Source: Scheffersomyces stipitis CBS 6054 (lineage: Eukaryota; Ascomycota; Pichiomycetes; Serinales; Debaryomycetaceae). From it: a DNA stretch of 64,000 nt. The stretch is from the NCBI RefSeq assembly GCF_000209165.1, contig NC_009046.1, positions 682,001 through 746,000 on the forward strand, given 5' to 3'. This document shows, in pieces, positions 21,559 through 31,298 of this stretch. A model generated the notes under the pieces. It saw nothing but the letters and a program-made list of their open reading frames with translations, was not told the origin of the DNA and ran no database searches. Each line of letters begins with the position of its first letter. The first letter of the stretch is position 1. Both the position numbers and the translations under genes were made by a program.

Positions 21559-23628
21559 ATGCTGCTGGATTCCAGCACCCGAAATCCACAGCTACATGCG
21601 CCTGCTGGGCTCCGCGTGCCTTTGAATCTCACAACTTCCAATCTCAGTTCCCCCACAACTGCGACAACGCCTACTTCCGTATCTTCTCGGCACGGTCTGA
21701 GTGAGATTCTTTCGTCTGGATCAGATGGGGATAGAGAGTCAGTTCCCTATACTGCTAAGTCGCCATTTTCGACTCCCAAACAGCCAATAGGTAAACGTAG
21801 AACAGTCATTGTTAACGACTTCAAGCCTTCAAGTGCAAGGAAGCCTCGGGCTGGACCACTTTCAGAATTAAATGAAAATTCGTCTAAAGCAATCAAAAAG
21901 ACTTCAAGCAAACTAGCAGATATTGAAGATGATCCTGTAGTGCAAACAGCAGAGTTTAAGTTCCTTTACCGTTTGTATGTTCCCAACAAGTATCTAATTC
22001 GTAACAACAAGATGCTGAAGAAGAACTTGTTGAACCACCTTCCGTTGATTATACCTTCGGCTGTAAATGAGACATCTCCCACAAGTTCTACGAGTTCTCA
22101 GATATCTTCACGAACATCAAATGACTACGCGGGTCTTAATTTCCAAGTTCATCTATTTCTCAGCTCTATCATGGTGAATTATATCAGCTCCTGGTACCTC
22201 ACCAAATTAAACACAGACGATATGTTATTTCTTCAGCTGGTGTATCAGCTTTTGAGCGACTTAGTAAGAGATATCAGTAGAAGAGTCAATGCTGTTTTGA
22301 AAGACGAGGTACTGATAGTAGGCGTCATAGATGATGTAGCCTCTATTTTGAACAAGCATATTTCAGACTTGGTAGCCCATGATTCGCAGTATGAGCTTGA
22401 GATCTTACGTACCTTTCAAAACCGGGCCAATTCCACTAACGTGTTTGATGAAGACCCTTCAGATGACGTGGAAACTGTCATCGACAGATACTTGGCCTCA
22501 AACCATCTAATTTTCAGGCAGAATGTCCAAGATACCTCGTTACAGAATACTATCAACAGACTAGGAATTTCCAGTGAAAATAGTTCCAAGTTGTTCACAT
22601 TTGAGAAGTCTGCATTCGATGATACTCAGCTCACGGAACCCCCAGACGATCCTCGTCAATTAGAGTATTTCAGAATCATCACCCACAACATATTGGAAGC
22701 AACATTTGAGAATACGACAGAAGACTACGCTATAAATCCTCTATCGTCCAAGATAGGAACAAAATTGATCGTAAGCTTGGTAAGTGACTTGATATTTATC
22801 AAGATATTCGATAAGTTGTCGACACCTGACTTCATATTGGACACAGTTGGAGACGGAATCGTTAGTGCAATAGAAAAGTATTTGGATAGCAAGTCGTCAT
22901 CTATTTCTAAGCCTGTTACAACATCCAAATCTGTCACTATATCTTCTAGGGCTCAGGTTATACTAAGTTCTGTCTACAATCGTGTAAGTCGAATAATACT
23001 CGGTGTTTCTGTCAGTAAGAATACGGGTGATACCCCTGATAGCAACGATGTAGAGCCTGACATTTTCGGCAACTCGGTATTTCAACTTTTTGACACCATC
23101 ACCAACTTTTCCAGCAGGAAGCCTTTATTGACTGGAATATTGGTGTTTTGTAAAGATTTGTTGCAAATTAATAGTCTGGTAGCAGCTAAGGTGAACTCAA
23201 TATGTACCGGATACATTTCGAAAAAGATCCTTAGTTCCAATTTCATTGGCGATGGTAGTTTATCAGGGATCATATCTGATTTACGTGTAAACATTTTTGA
23301 AAAGAAAGACGACAAGAAAGAAGAGCTAGAAAAGGACAGAGTCACTGTTGACCAGTTGACTGAAAAGATATTTAACTTGATCCGAGACAAGATTCCTGGC
23401 CTTCTTCCTTCTTTTACTCGTGTAACACCTTTTTTCAACTACTTTGAAGAAACAGACGAAGACCTCAAGGAAGCGATTCGCCGAATGCTAGTGATTTTCA
23501 ACTATGAGAATGGCAGTGATAACATAGAGCTCCATGAGACTTGTAAATTAAACAAGCTTCTCATGATCAACTTGATCGATTGTGTCATCAGAACACTTTA
23601 TCCTGAGCTTGTACAGAATACAATATAG
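21559..23628 (+). CDS. PXA-domain protein
   Basis: 689 residues. The N-terminal about 110 residues are Ser/Thr/Pro-rich and probably disordered. From about 130 to 300 the sequence LYRLYVPNKYLIRNNKMLKKNLLNHLPLI ... NYISSWYLTKLNTDDMLFLQLVYQLLSDLVRDISRRV matches the PXA (PX-associated) domain, typical of proteins that act at endosomal or ER membranes. No PX, RGS or Nexin_C domain can be asserted, although the helical C-terminal third (about 560-689) could be a divergent nexin-C-like region. The second and third codons are CTG-CTG, giving MSSDSS in a CUG-Ser species. No specific orthologue recognised. Head-to-tail with COQ4. Confidence 0.7.
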   Translation: MLLDSSTRNPQLHAPAGLRVPLNLTTSNLSSPTTATTPTSVSSRHGLSEILSSGSDGDRESVPYTAKSPFSTPKQPIGKRRTVIVNDFKPSSARKPRAGPLSELNENSSKAIKKTSSKLADIEDDPVVQTAEFKFLYRLYVPNKYLIRNNKMLKKNLLNHLPLIIPSAVNETSPTSSTSSQISSRTSNDYAGLNFQVHLFLSSIMVNYISSWYLTKLNTDDMLFLQLVYQLLSDLVRDISRRVNAVLKDEVLIVGVIDDVASILNKHISDLVAHDSQYELEILRTFQNRANSTNVFDEDPSDDVETVIDRYLASNHLIFRQNVQDTSLQNTINRLGISSENSSKLFTFEKSAFDDTQLTEPPDDPRQLEYFRIITHNILEATFENTTEDYAINPLSSKIGTKLIVSLVSDLIFIKIFDKLSTPDFILDTVGDGIVSAIEKYLDSKSSSISKPVTTSKSVTISSRAQVILSSVYNRVSRIILGVSVSKNTGDTPDSNDVEPDIFGNSVFQLFDTITNFSSRKPLLTGILVFCKDLLQINSLVAAKVNSICTGYISKKILSSNFIGDGSLSGIISDLRVNIFEKKDDKKEELEKDRVTVDQLTEKIFNLIRDKIPGLLPSFTRVTPFFNYFEETDEDLKEAIRRMLVIFNYENGSDNIELHETCKLNKLLMINLIDCVIRTLYPELVQNTI

Positions 23629-23915
23629 ACAACGAGAAATAGGTAGCACATAATAGCATAAATAATGTAACAAAATCGGATATGATCCGAATCGCAAACT
23701 AATATAGTATTCTCAACAATCACTCAACAAGACCAATGTATAAAACACGAAGAAATAGCTGCGAAAAATTCTTGCTGCGAAAAACAGTTTTGTTTATACG
23801 ACTCAAAAATAATCGTGCAAAAATGGTGCGACAATATTTCGAGCCATTTTTCAGTTTTAATTGGAAGACCTTCTTTTTGCAAGAAGACCGCCAAAGCTTT
23901 AATTGTTCGACTATC

Positions 23916-24878
23916 ATGTTTGCGAGGTCTGCATTGGGCAGGTCCGATCAGTTGGTGACAGCTTTGAACTCGCAGAAAAGGCAATTTGTCCTCACAGCAG
24001 CCACAACAGCCTTAGGTTCATTACTTTTCAGCGAGGACAACCGGTTGGCTTCACAGATGGAGAAGGGTCTATTGCACAACAAAAATGCTGAAAATTCCGC
24101 TTCAATACCAAATACAGCGAATAAATTCTTCCTGAGACCAGAGGCCGAGTATCCTGGTCATGTACCTCTCTACACCTTTGAGAAAATGTTGATGTTCTTG
24201 GGTTCCTCAGTAGGTGCCTACACACATCCCGAGCGAAACGAGTTCATTGTAGCTTTGGGAGAGTCTACTGCCATCACTCCAGTTTTGAGACGGTTACAAC
24301 ATCAAATGTTGAGCGACCCTGTGGGAAGACAGATTTTGCGCGAAAGACCTAGAATGACGTCGACGTCGTTGGACTTAGAGCATCTTAGGGAATTGCCCGA
24401 TAACACTATTGGTAAGACTTATGTCAAATGGTTGGACAAGGAAGGAGTCAGTCCGGACACGAGAGTTGAAGTCAAATATATTGACAATGAAGAATTAGCC
24501 TACATTTACCAACGTTACCGTGAATGCCATGACTTCTACCATGCCATCACGGGGTTGCCTATTATTATCGAAGGAGAAATCTCAGTGAAGGTATTTGAGT
24601 ATATGAACATCGGCATTCCCATGAGTGGTTTAGGGGCCCTCTTTGCCCCCTTAAGGTTGAAAAAGAGCCAGAAAGAAAGACTCTACAACATCTACTACCC
24701 ATGGGCATTCAAAAGTGGCTTGAACTCCAAACCATTGATTAACGTCTACTGGGAGAATATTCTCGAAGAGGATATCGATGAGTTCAGAAAAACAATGGGA
24801 ATCGAACAACCACCAGATTTGCGTAATTTGCGTAAGGAATACTTCAAAAAGTTGAAGGAGGCAAAAAAGATCGTCTAG
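23916..24878 (+). CDS. COQ4: Ubiquinone biosynthesis protein Coq4
   Basis: 320 residues from the ATG at 23916. The open frame extends further 5' to 23736, but the chosen start gives a compact Arg/Ser presequence (MFARSALGRSDQLVTALNSQ) and matches family length (yeast 335). The diagnostic zinc-ligand motif HDxxHx11E is intact: H205, D206, H209 and E221 within YRECHDFYHAITGLPIIIEGE. Flanking blocks VPLYTFEKMLMFLGSSVGAYTHPERNE and PLINVYWENILEEDIDEFR are typical. Coq4 is a matrix-side component of the CoQ synthome on the inner membrane and is required for coenzyme Q synthesis; work on the family links it to C1 decarboxylation/hydroxylation. LIP2 and COQ4 being near each other fits an ancestral yeast gene order. 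Confidence 0.94.
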   Translation: MFARSALGRSDQLVTALNSQKRQFVLTAATTALGSLLFSEDNRLASQMEKGLLHNKNAENSASIPNTANKFFLRPEAEYPGHVPLYTFEKMLMFLGSSVGAYTHPERNEFIVALGESTAITPVLRRLQHQMLSDPVGRQILRERPRMTSTSLDLEHLRELPDNTIGKTYVKWLDKEGVSPDTRVEVKYIDNEELAYIYQRYRECHDFYHAITGLPIIIEGEISVKVFEYMNIGIPMSGLGALFAPLRLKKSQKERLYNIYYPWAFKSGLNSKPLINVYWENILEEDIDEFRKTMGIEQPPDLRNLRKEYFKKLKEAKKIV

Positions 24879-25460
24879 TTCCATCAGAGGGGAAACAAAT
24901 CGACAATAAATTCACTAAAACCAGCAGCTAATTGTACATAGAGAACATAATGATAATTTTACGAAAAGTTTACGAAAACACGAAAAATTCTGTAATGGTT
25001 CCAAAGACAAAAACGATATCAACATTGAAAGCTTTATCAGGTCCTAACACACCACCACACACCAGGAAGCTTCCCCATACATGCTCTAGATTACCGTGAA
25101 TGTTAGCCAATACTATATTATGTTGTTGAACCACGTGACATAAATATTGAATGAGGTTCCTCTAGTCATACCGGCTGGATATAGCTAGCAAGTTCGTACC
25201 GAATTTTTCTTGAAATCATCTCGGACCTTCTAAATGCATAGACACGGATTATGTGATACTTTGGCTAGTCAATTGAGTACATACGCCATACGACTTTAAT
25301 CGTGTGAGGTATGGACAGCTTATGACCCTCATCTCGTCTGCTCAGCCGCATCGCCCAATGGGGAAATTTCACCTGGGACACATCCCGGAGTCGTGAAACG
25401 AAACACCTAATGAAAACAGTCAATGGTTGTTATTTGGAGTAGTTGTTATCAATTGAAGCC
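24879..25460. other. Intergenic region COQ4/DUF4112 gene
   Basis: 582 bp between head-to-tail genes. A CACGTG E-box-like site lies near 25133-25138 (ACCACGTGACA). No ORF or RNA gene seen. Confidence 0.45.
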
Positions 25461-26344
25461 ATGTCACAATTTCTCTACCAATACTTTCTCAAGAGGGTAA
25501 GTACAGTGTTTTCAATTCGCGTTGAGTTAGTATATAAGCATGTTTGATTTCGAGAATCTGAGAATATCTATGCTAAATAAGAATTCGATGAGGTTTATGA
25601 ATTGAATTCCTATGTCAGATTTACATTTCAATCTCATGCTATCATATATCAATTGTATACGGAATGTATAAAATAGTTCAAAATTGTTCACGATGATTAT
25701 CTGTACTAACTTTTCAGACCAACTTGGACCATGTTTTCCCTGTGGGGCCCGAAGAGGATCCTTACTTTGAAGAGATTCCACCCGAGGAACTCCATTTCTA
25801 CCAGAGAAAGGGTGCCAAAAGAAAGAGGAAGTTGCCTAGTGTCATTCCCAAACACGACTTGGATATCTTGAACTCGGTCAAGCGGAAGGCTTATCGTTTG
25901 GACCTACAACTTAGTATCTGTGGATTGAGACTTGGATGGGCTGGTATCATAGGATTGATTCCATGGATTGGAGATGTGATTTCGTTGATGTTTGCTCTAC
26001 AGATTCTACACGCCGCTCAGCGAATCGAAGGAGGACTTCCTCCATCATTGCAGCTGAAAATGATAGCCAACATTGCACTTGATTTTGGTTTGGGGTTGAT
26101 TCCTTTACTTGGTGATTTCTGTAATATTCTCTACAAGTGCAATTCGAGAAACTTTATTCTACTCGAAAAGTATCTTGTTCAGAAACACGGTGGTATTCCG
26201 GTGAAGGCTCATTCGGCGGAAAAGAGTAAAAAGGCGTCAGACTTCCCCAATGATGGCGCGAATCATAAAGGAGTTTCTAATGTACCAAACAGTGCTCCTA
26301 ATGGTTCTGAGAAGAATCAACATTCTGTACAAAATTCTGTCTGA
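25461..26344 (+). CDS. DUF4112 membrane protein (spliced)
   Basis: Two exons: 25461-25496 (MSQFLYQYFLKR) and 25718-26344, 220 residues. Exon 2 on its own has no ATG near its start, and splicing supplies one in frame. The core LDLQLSICGLRLGWAGIIGLIPWIGDVISLMFALQILHAAQRI ... IALDFGLGLIPLLGDFCNILYKCNSRNFILLEKYL is the DUF4112 signature: two amphipathic/hydrophobic segments each with a G-L-[IL]-P-x-[IL]-G-D motif. The N-terminal region is basic (KGAKRKRK) and the C-terminal 60 residues are low-complexity polar. Function is unknown across the family; membrane association is inferred from the hydrophobic repeats. Confidence 0.82.
25497..25717 (+). other. Intron of DUF4112 gene (221 nt)
   Basis: Donor GTAAGT at 25497, branch box TACTAAC at 25704-25710, acceptor CAG at 25715-25717, phase 0. 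Confidence 0.9.
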
Positions 26345-26537
26345 CGTTGACTGTTCTGTTTACACAGCTGATAGCAAAGATTGCAGCTAGTAAAAACAAT
26401 TCATGATGTACAAATATAAGTATTGTAACAATCATAGATAAGTATTGTATGCTGACGAAGAAACGTAACATGATATCTTCCGGTTTTCTTTTCTGTCTCT
26501 TAAATGTAATAGTAAATTTTCTACGGTATTACTACAT

Positions 26538-27044
26538 TCACTCAAGATTCAGGTATTCCAACTCGAGAACATCCAAGCGCAGCTTGAAGTCGTCGATGAA
26601 CATCTTTAGCTGATCGAGTTTCATGAACTCAAGCTCTAATTGCGTACAGTTGTCAAGTAATGTTTCTACGTGGTCCAATTCATCTTGCAAGTGTAATTGG
26701 TCTTCGAAGTAATTGTTTTCAATGAGTTTCTGCTTGCTGAGAATGGACTGATATGTTGTGTCCGCCATAGTAGATACATGGTCATTGATCTTGTAGATGA
26801 GATAATCATAAGAAAGAGCGAGCTTACGAAGCTCGAGTGGGTCAGGGTCGTCTTCTGAGTCTCTGGACTCGTAATCTCTCGTAGTTGTGGCATTTGCGGA
26901 ACCATCAATATCGACACTGGAATCCAAATACACATTGGTCGAGTTTCTTGCACTCCCACCTTCATTTGATTGTACTGGATCAAAACTCAGAACATCTCCA
27001 GATATCCCATTCTGATCCGCAAAAGAAGACCCAAATTCAGACAT
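26538..27044 (-). CDS. CNL1: BLOC-1 subunit Cnl1-like
   Basis: 168 residues. The central DPLELRKLALSYDYLIYKINDHVSTM closely parallels the yeast Cnl1 stretch [23 protein letters not shown], and the rest is one long predicted coiled coil (about 95-168). Residues 1-65 are acidic, Ser/Asn-rich and extend the protein relative to the 122-residue yeast form. Cnl1 (BLOS4-like) is a small subunit of the endosomal BLOC-1 complex, which recruits a Rab-GAP to endosomes. Convergent with the DUF4112 gene and divergent from the GGA gene, so late-secretory and endosomal functions sit side by side, probably by chance. Confidence 0.82.
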   Translation of the reverse strand: MSEFGSSFADQNGISGDVLSFDPVQSNEGGSARNSTNVYLDSSVDIDGSANATTTRDYESRDSEDDPDPLELRKLALSYDYLIYKINDHVSTMADTTYQSILSKQKLIENNYFEDQLHLQDELDHVETLLDNCTQLELEFMKLDQLKMFIDDFKLRLDVLELEYLNLE

Positions 27045-27507
27045 TGATGAAAATGACCAGCAGGACAGATGATTGCAGCCTGATGAACTGTGAATATCTC
27101 TTTCTACGGTAAAAGCCGAAGAAGATAAACTTCAATGTGAATTAGAGGCTGATTCCTTAATTATGCGCACAACACAATCTGAGTTCTCCTAATTATACTA
27201 CCATACTGTACTTCCGTAGAAATAGTATTAGAGTGGCGGAGGCTTTTCGTATCGAGATTATCAATTGTCAATTCACTATATGTGGCTGTTAGACCCGTAT
27301 TCCTCTCATCCGTACTCTAATACTCTTACCTCTAAACGTTAACTATGGCACTTCTGATTTTCCAAGCTCTTCTTGACTGCGCTCGCTACTTTATGCTGGC
27401 TCTCTGTGGGCGAAAAAAGGGAGCTCCACACAAAGTGAAATATCACTTTCTTTTCCAATAGCACCAGAGTATCGTTCTAAACCATTGAATAGCTTAGAGT
27501 GTCAGCC
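27045..27507. other. Divergent intergenic region CNL1/GGA
   Basis: 463 bp bidirectional promoter region. No clear motif or additional gene. Confidence 0.5.
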
Positions 27508-29807
27508 ATGTCATCGTCCGGCTCGTACTCGCTCCAGAGCATCAACCCCAAACTCCTCCGGAGAATCTGTAAGTATTGAGCCAGTATGAGATCTCGTCTA
27601 ATGAAGAGCTAGATGTAACGTCAAACGTTTATCTTGTCGTAACAGCAAATATCAAACGTAGCAAATCAATCATATCTCAATCAATCATATCTCAATCCTA
27701 CTTATCAGAGAGATCAATCATGGTGTTGAATTTGAGAAACATTCTTGATGATATTCACTTAATCAGTATCAGTTCCATCAATGGACCATTCCATATCTAC
27801 AGCACTATACCAGTCATTATGTTATTCTTCTATATCATTTTGAACATTATCAATCGCATCGTAATAATCAAATGCCAAGTTCCGGAACCATCTTCTAGTA
27901 TTGAAATCTTAACGATCATCATTCTACATATTCGGGGGCCCCCCGTTATCACCCACTCATATCGTGATATTGTCTTTACTGATTACTCATTATCATTCTA
28001 TCATTGAATTCTATGATGATCACTATTTTCGCTGTAAAAAGTCTCATTCATTCTTGAAATCTCATCTACCATGCTATTCAACATACTAACTTATTCAGAC
28101 CGTGCGTGCAGACCTTCGAACTCCGAGCCCAACTTGGCTCTCAACTTGGAGATCTGTGATTACGTGAATGCCAAACAGGGCTCTATTCCTCGTGAAGCTG
28201 CCATAGCAATCGTCAAGTTGATCTCTCAAAGAGATGCCCAAACTTCAGAGTTAGCCATCTCCTTGTTGGACAACTTGGTCAAGAACTGTGGATATCCGTT
28301 CCATTTGCAGATCTCCCGTAAGGAGTTCTTGAACGAATTGGTCAAGCGGTTCCCAGAAAGACCTCCCATACGTTATACGCGAGTCCAGAGACTCATCTTG
28401 GCCCAGATCGAGGAATGGTACCAGACTATCTGTAGAACTTCCAAGTACAAAGACGACTTTGGCTACATCAAGGACATGCACCGTTTGTTGAGCAATAAAG
28501 GATATATCTTTCCCGAGGTCAAAGTCGAGGACGCAGCTGTTTTGAACCCTTCTGATAATTTGAAGTCATTAGACGATATCCAGAAGGAAGAGGCTGTTGT
28601 ACACAGTGCCAAATTGCAAGAGATGATCAGAAGAGGTAGACCTCAAGACTTGCAAGAGGCCAACAAGTTGATGAAGATCATGGCTGGTTTCAAGGACGAC
28701 AACGTCGCCGAGAATAAGAAACAGCTTACCGACGATGTAGCACGTTTGAGAAGAAAAGTCGAGATCTTGGCGGAGATGTTGAACACGATCCTGAGCTCCA
28801 ACAGCAAGATTGAAGACTCCAACGAGGCTATTGTAGAATTGTATTCATCTGTGAAGAGTTCTCAGCCGATTGTCACCAAAATCATCGAAAATGACAACGG
28901 TGATGAAGAATATGTCCAGGAACTCTTGGGCTTGAACGACAACATCAACTTGGTTATTAATAAGTTCCAGTTGTTGAAGAATGGCAAATTAGACGAAGCT
29001 TCTCAGATTAAAGTTTCCAGTGGTTCTGGCGCAGGATCCAATGCAGCCGAAGTTAACTTGATCGATTTCGACGATGACGACACTCCCGTAGGCTCCAACC
29101 AAGCCGAAGACCAGGGCTACAACGACTTGTTGAGCGACTTATCGAACTTGGCATTCACATCTAACGATGCCTCTAAGAGTAACAACAGCAGTAGTAACAC
29201 TGCCAACATCAACCTCTTTGGTGCTGGAGGATCAATTGCTTTAGGTGATTTATCCAACAACTCTACCCCAGCCCCAACTCTTCAACACCCACAGCCCACC
29301 ACTAACGCCAGTGGAAACGCAGGCAACTCCTTAGACTTATTGGGCGACTTGAACTCTCCATCTCAGCAGTTACAATCCAACACCTCAGCACAATTAGATC
29401 CGTTTGGCTTAAATTTCCCCAGCTCGACTCCAAGCCAGGTACAGAACCAATTAGGTCAATTCTCTGGTTCGACTATTGCTATCTCACTGTCTTCTGTGTT
29501 GAAAGTCGAAGTGAGTGTAGCTCCCAATTCTTCCAACCAGTTCTTCCAGGGTAGAGCTTTGTTCAGCAACGTTCAAGCACAGACTATCTCTAACTTCAAG
29601 TTTCTCATTGCTGTTCCCAAGTCTTGCAAATTAGACTTGAGACCTCAAACAGGCGATACAATCTACGGCTTTACCAACAACAGTATATCGCAGGATTTCA
29701 CTATCGAAAACTCTTTGGACAAGCAGTTGAAGATAAAGTGGAAGGCCGAATACACCATTGGTGGTGAAACCAAGGATGAGACTGGGGTTAGTGTATTAAA
29801 CAATTAG
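27508..29807 (+). CDS. GGA2: GGA clathrin adaptor (spliced)
   Basis: Exons 27508-27568 and 28099-29807; 589 residues (yeast Gga2 585). The join yields NPKLLRRIYRACRPSNSEPNLALN, which parallels yeast NPLLRKIQRACR...EPDLALN and confirms the splice. Domains: VHS (about 20-160, with LVKNCGYPFHLQISRKEFLNELVKRFP), GAT (about 170-310, with EANKLMKIMAGFKDDN, the Arf-binding helix region), a hinge with a clathrin-box-like LIDFD near residue 340, and a C-terminal GAE ear (about 470-589). GGA proteins are monomeric Arf-dependent adaptors that sort cargo from the trans-Golgi network to endosomes. Yeast has two paralogues; the symbol names the closest match, and a single pre-duplication GGA is expected here. 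Confidence 0.94.
27569..28098 (+). other. GGA intron (530 nt)
   Basis: Donor GTAAGT at 27569, branch box TACTAAC at 28084-28090, acceptor CAG at 28096-28098. AT-rich, with direct ATCATATCTCA repeats (27669-27695) and two GC-rich palindromes (GTTCCGGAAC near 27880, CGGGGGCCCCCCG near 27933). A 143-codon open frame within it is not conserved-looking. Confidence 0.88.
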
Positions 29808-30213
29808 TATGCTATGTATTGTTACGTCGTTATTTTATTCGTTTATTCGTTCATATTCTTTTAAAACTAGACAATACATTTTATAATTGTACTTTCTATA
29901 CATTTTTGTGCAATAAATTCTGAATTAATACTAGAAAACAAACGTTCTATCCGGAGACATTATAGCAGTCTAAAGGGCTACAAGCGTTATAGATTAAGAC
30001 ATTGAACGATTCTATAAGAAATATATATAGGAAGACTAAATTACTAAATTGCTTATAATTTACCAGAACAACGTAGATTCACTATAAATGTATCATAACA
30101 ATCGAGATAGAGCAGCAACTATGTGCTACAAGAAATAAATAGAAATAAACAGAATAAAATACGAAACTAAAATAAACCTCTAACCAATGAAAATAACCCA
30201 ATGCAAAACAATC
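29808..30213. other. Convergent intergenic region GGA/FAS1 gene
   Basis: 406 bp, AT-rich, between convergent stops. Suitable for two 3' UTRs; nothing else seen. Confidence 0.5.
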
Positions 30214-31149
30214 TCAAGGTTTTACCAAAGTTTCGTCAATAACAAATATAAATCCGTTATCAACTTGTTTAACTGACTCAACCCTGATCCAGTTCTGGGT
30301 CTTACCCTTCTTTGATTCTAATTGAACAGCAAATTCATCGGTGACTTGATCCTGTTTGATTCTAATAGAATCACCGTTCATGAGTTTAGTGAGGATAGTT
30401 CTGGTTTCATTTTCTATCTGCAAGTTCTCCTCGAAATTGACTACGATGTGGTGACTCAAGAAGCTATTCAAATTGTACTTCAAGATCTTTTCTACGGTCT
30501 CGTCATCAGAATCCACAATAGGTCTAGGGAACTCCCATGGCTTATAACCTTCCAACTTATTGGAAATGGCATCGTTGGAAGGAGCAATGATGATCATTGT
30601 TTCATTGGTCAACTCGGTCTTTGCAGAAATCTGTTCGTTATCACGAATATAACCGGACATAATGGAGATATCCTTAATTAAAGGTAACACCGATTGCAAT
30701 ATGTTCTGCTTACTGTCTTCAAGATCGATCTTGAAAAAGAGCTGCACGTCTTCACGCTTATCCTGTCCTTCTTTGGAAACAGCCTGCTGGAACGAAGCCA
30801 AGTCAAAAACGTACTTTCTCTTAGACTTAGTGCTTTTGGTTTCTTCCAAAGCAATCTTGAAATCGTTCAAGTTGATGACATTTTTGGGTTCTCTCTTTTG
30901 AATAGTTTCGTGTTCCAAAGCGATTTTCAAATCGTCTAGATTGATAACGTTCTTAGCCTCTCTTTTCTTTGGTGATTCGTTCTCTAAAGCGATTTTCAAA
31001 TCCTCCAAGCTAACGACATTTTTAGCGTCTCTCTTCTGGGGAGCTCCATTTTCCAATGCAATATTGAAGAACTCTTCTGGTTTGACGACATTCTTGCTGG
31101 CTACTACAGCCACAAGCGATGCTAACAGAAAAACGGCATTTAACTTCAT
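30214..31149 (-). CDS. Secreted FAS1-domain protein with Kex2-type repeat prodomain
   Basis: 311 residues from the ATG at 31149 (an upstream in-frame ATG at 31194 would bury the signal peptide). Residues 1-18 are a signal peptide (MKLNAVFLLASLVAVVAS). Residues 19-134 are five repeats of 23-24 residues, consensus K-N-V-[VI]-x-L-x-[DE]-[LF]-x-I-A-L-E, each ending in Lys-Arg (39-40, 62-63, 85-86, 110-111, 131-132). The dibasics are followed by DA, EA, EP, K and ED. Lys-Arg plus X-Ala/X-Pro is the arrangement cut by Kex2 and trimmed by Ste13-type dipeptidyl aminopeptidase in alpha-factor. The rest (about 135-311) is a fasciclin (FAS1)-like domain (ETMIIIAPSNDAI, FLSHHIVVNF), related to the yeast YDR262W/YLR001C type. 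A TATA-like element and CACGTG lie upstream. Release of peptides is inference. Confidence 0.8.
   Translation of the reverse strand: MKLNAVFLLASLVAVVASKNVVKPEEFFNIALENGAPQKRDAKNVVSLEDLKIALENESPKKREAKNVINLDDLKIALEHETIQKREPKNVINLNDFKIALEETKSTKSKRKYVFDLASFQQAVSKEGQDKREDVQLFFKIDLEDSKQNILQSVLPLIKDISIMSGYIRDNEQISAKTELTNETMIIIAPSNDAISNKLEGYKPWEFPRPIVDSDDETVEKILKYNLNSFLSHHIVVNFEENLQIENETRTILTKLMNGDSIRIKQDQVTDEFAVQLESKKGKTQNWIRVESVKQVDNGFIFVIDETLVKP
30748..31095 (-). repeat. Five tandem Lys-Arg-ended peptide repeats
   Basis: Coding repeats of 69-72 bp in the FAS1 gene. Protein copies start KNVV, KNVV, KNVI, KNVI and KYVF; copies 2-4 are the most alike (e.g. KNVINLDDLKIALEHETIQ before its KR). Divergence rises toward the last copy. 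Confidence 0.88.
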
Positions 31150-31292
31150 CTTGTCACTTTCAACTTGTCCTGATAGTTGGTATGTGTTACGCAACAGAAA
31201 AGAGGCTGTTCAAAATATCCAGTCATCCCTGGATGAAATGTTCGGCAATCATGTGCGTCAAATCACGCCTGTTAGATCACATGGAAGAAAAG

Positions 31293-31298
31293 CACGTG
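31293..31298. promoter_or_regulatory. CACGTG E-box upstream of FAS1 gene
   Basis: Palindromic CACGTG 144 bp before the chosen ATG, adjacent to an AT-rich TATA-like stretch (31301-31310). bHLH factors (Cbf1/Pho4/Ino2-4 class) bind this hexamer; which one is not determinable. Confidence 0.3.

Noticed and set aside
23736..23915. 60-codon N-terminal extension of COQ4
   Set aside because: Open frame continues 5', but the extension (Lys/Phe-rich, intergenic-like) would bury the presequence, and the ATG at 23916 matches family length.
27576..28007. 143-codon ORF in the GGA gene region
   Set aside because: Lies wholly inside the GGA intron, low-complexity Ile/Ser-rich, not protein-like.
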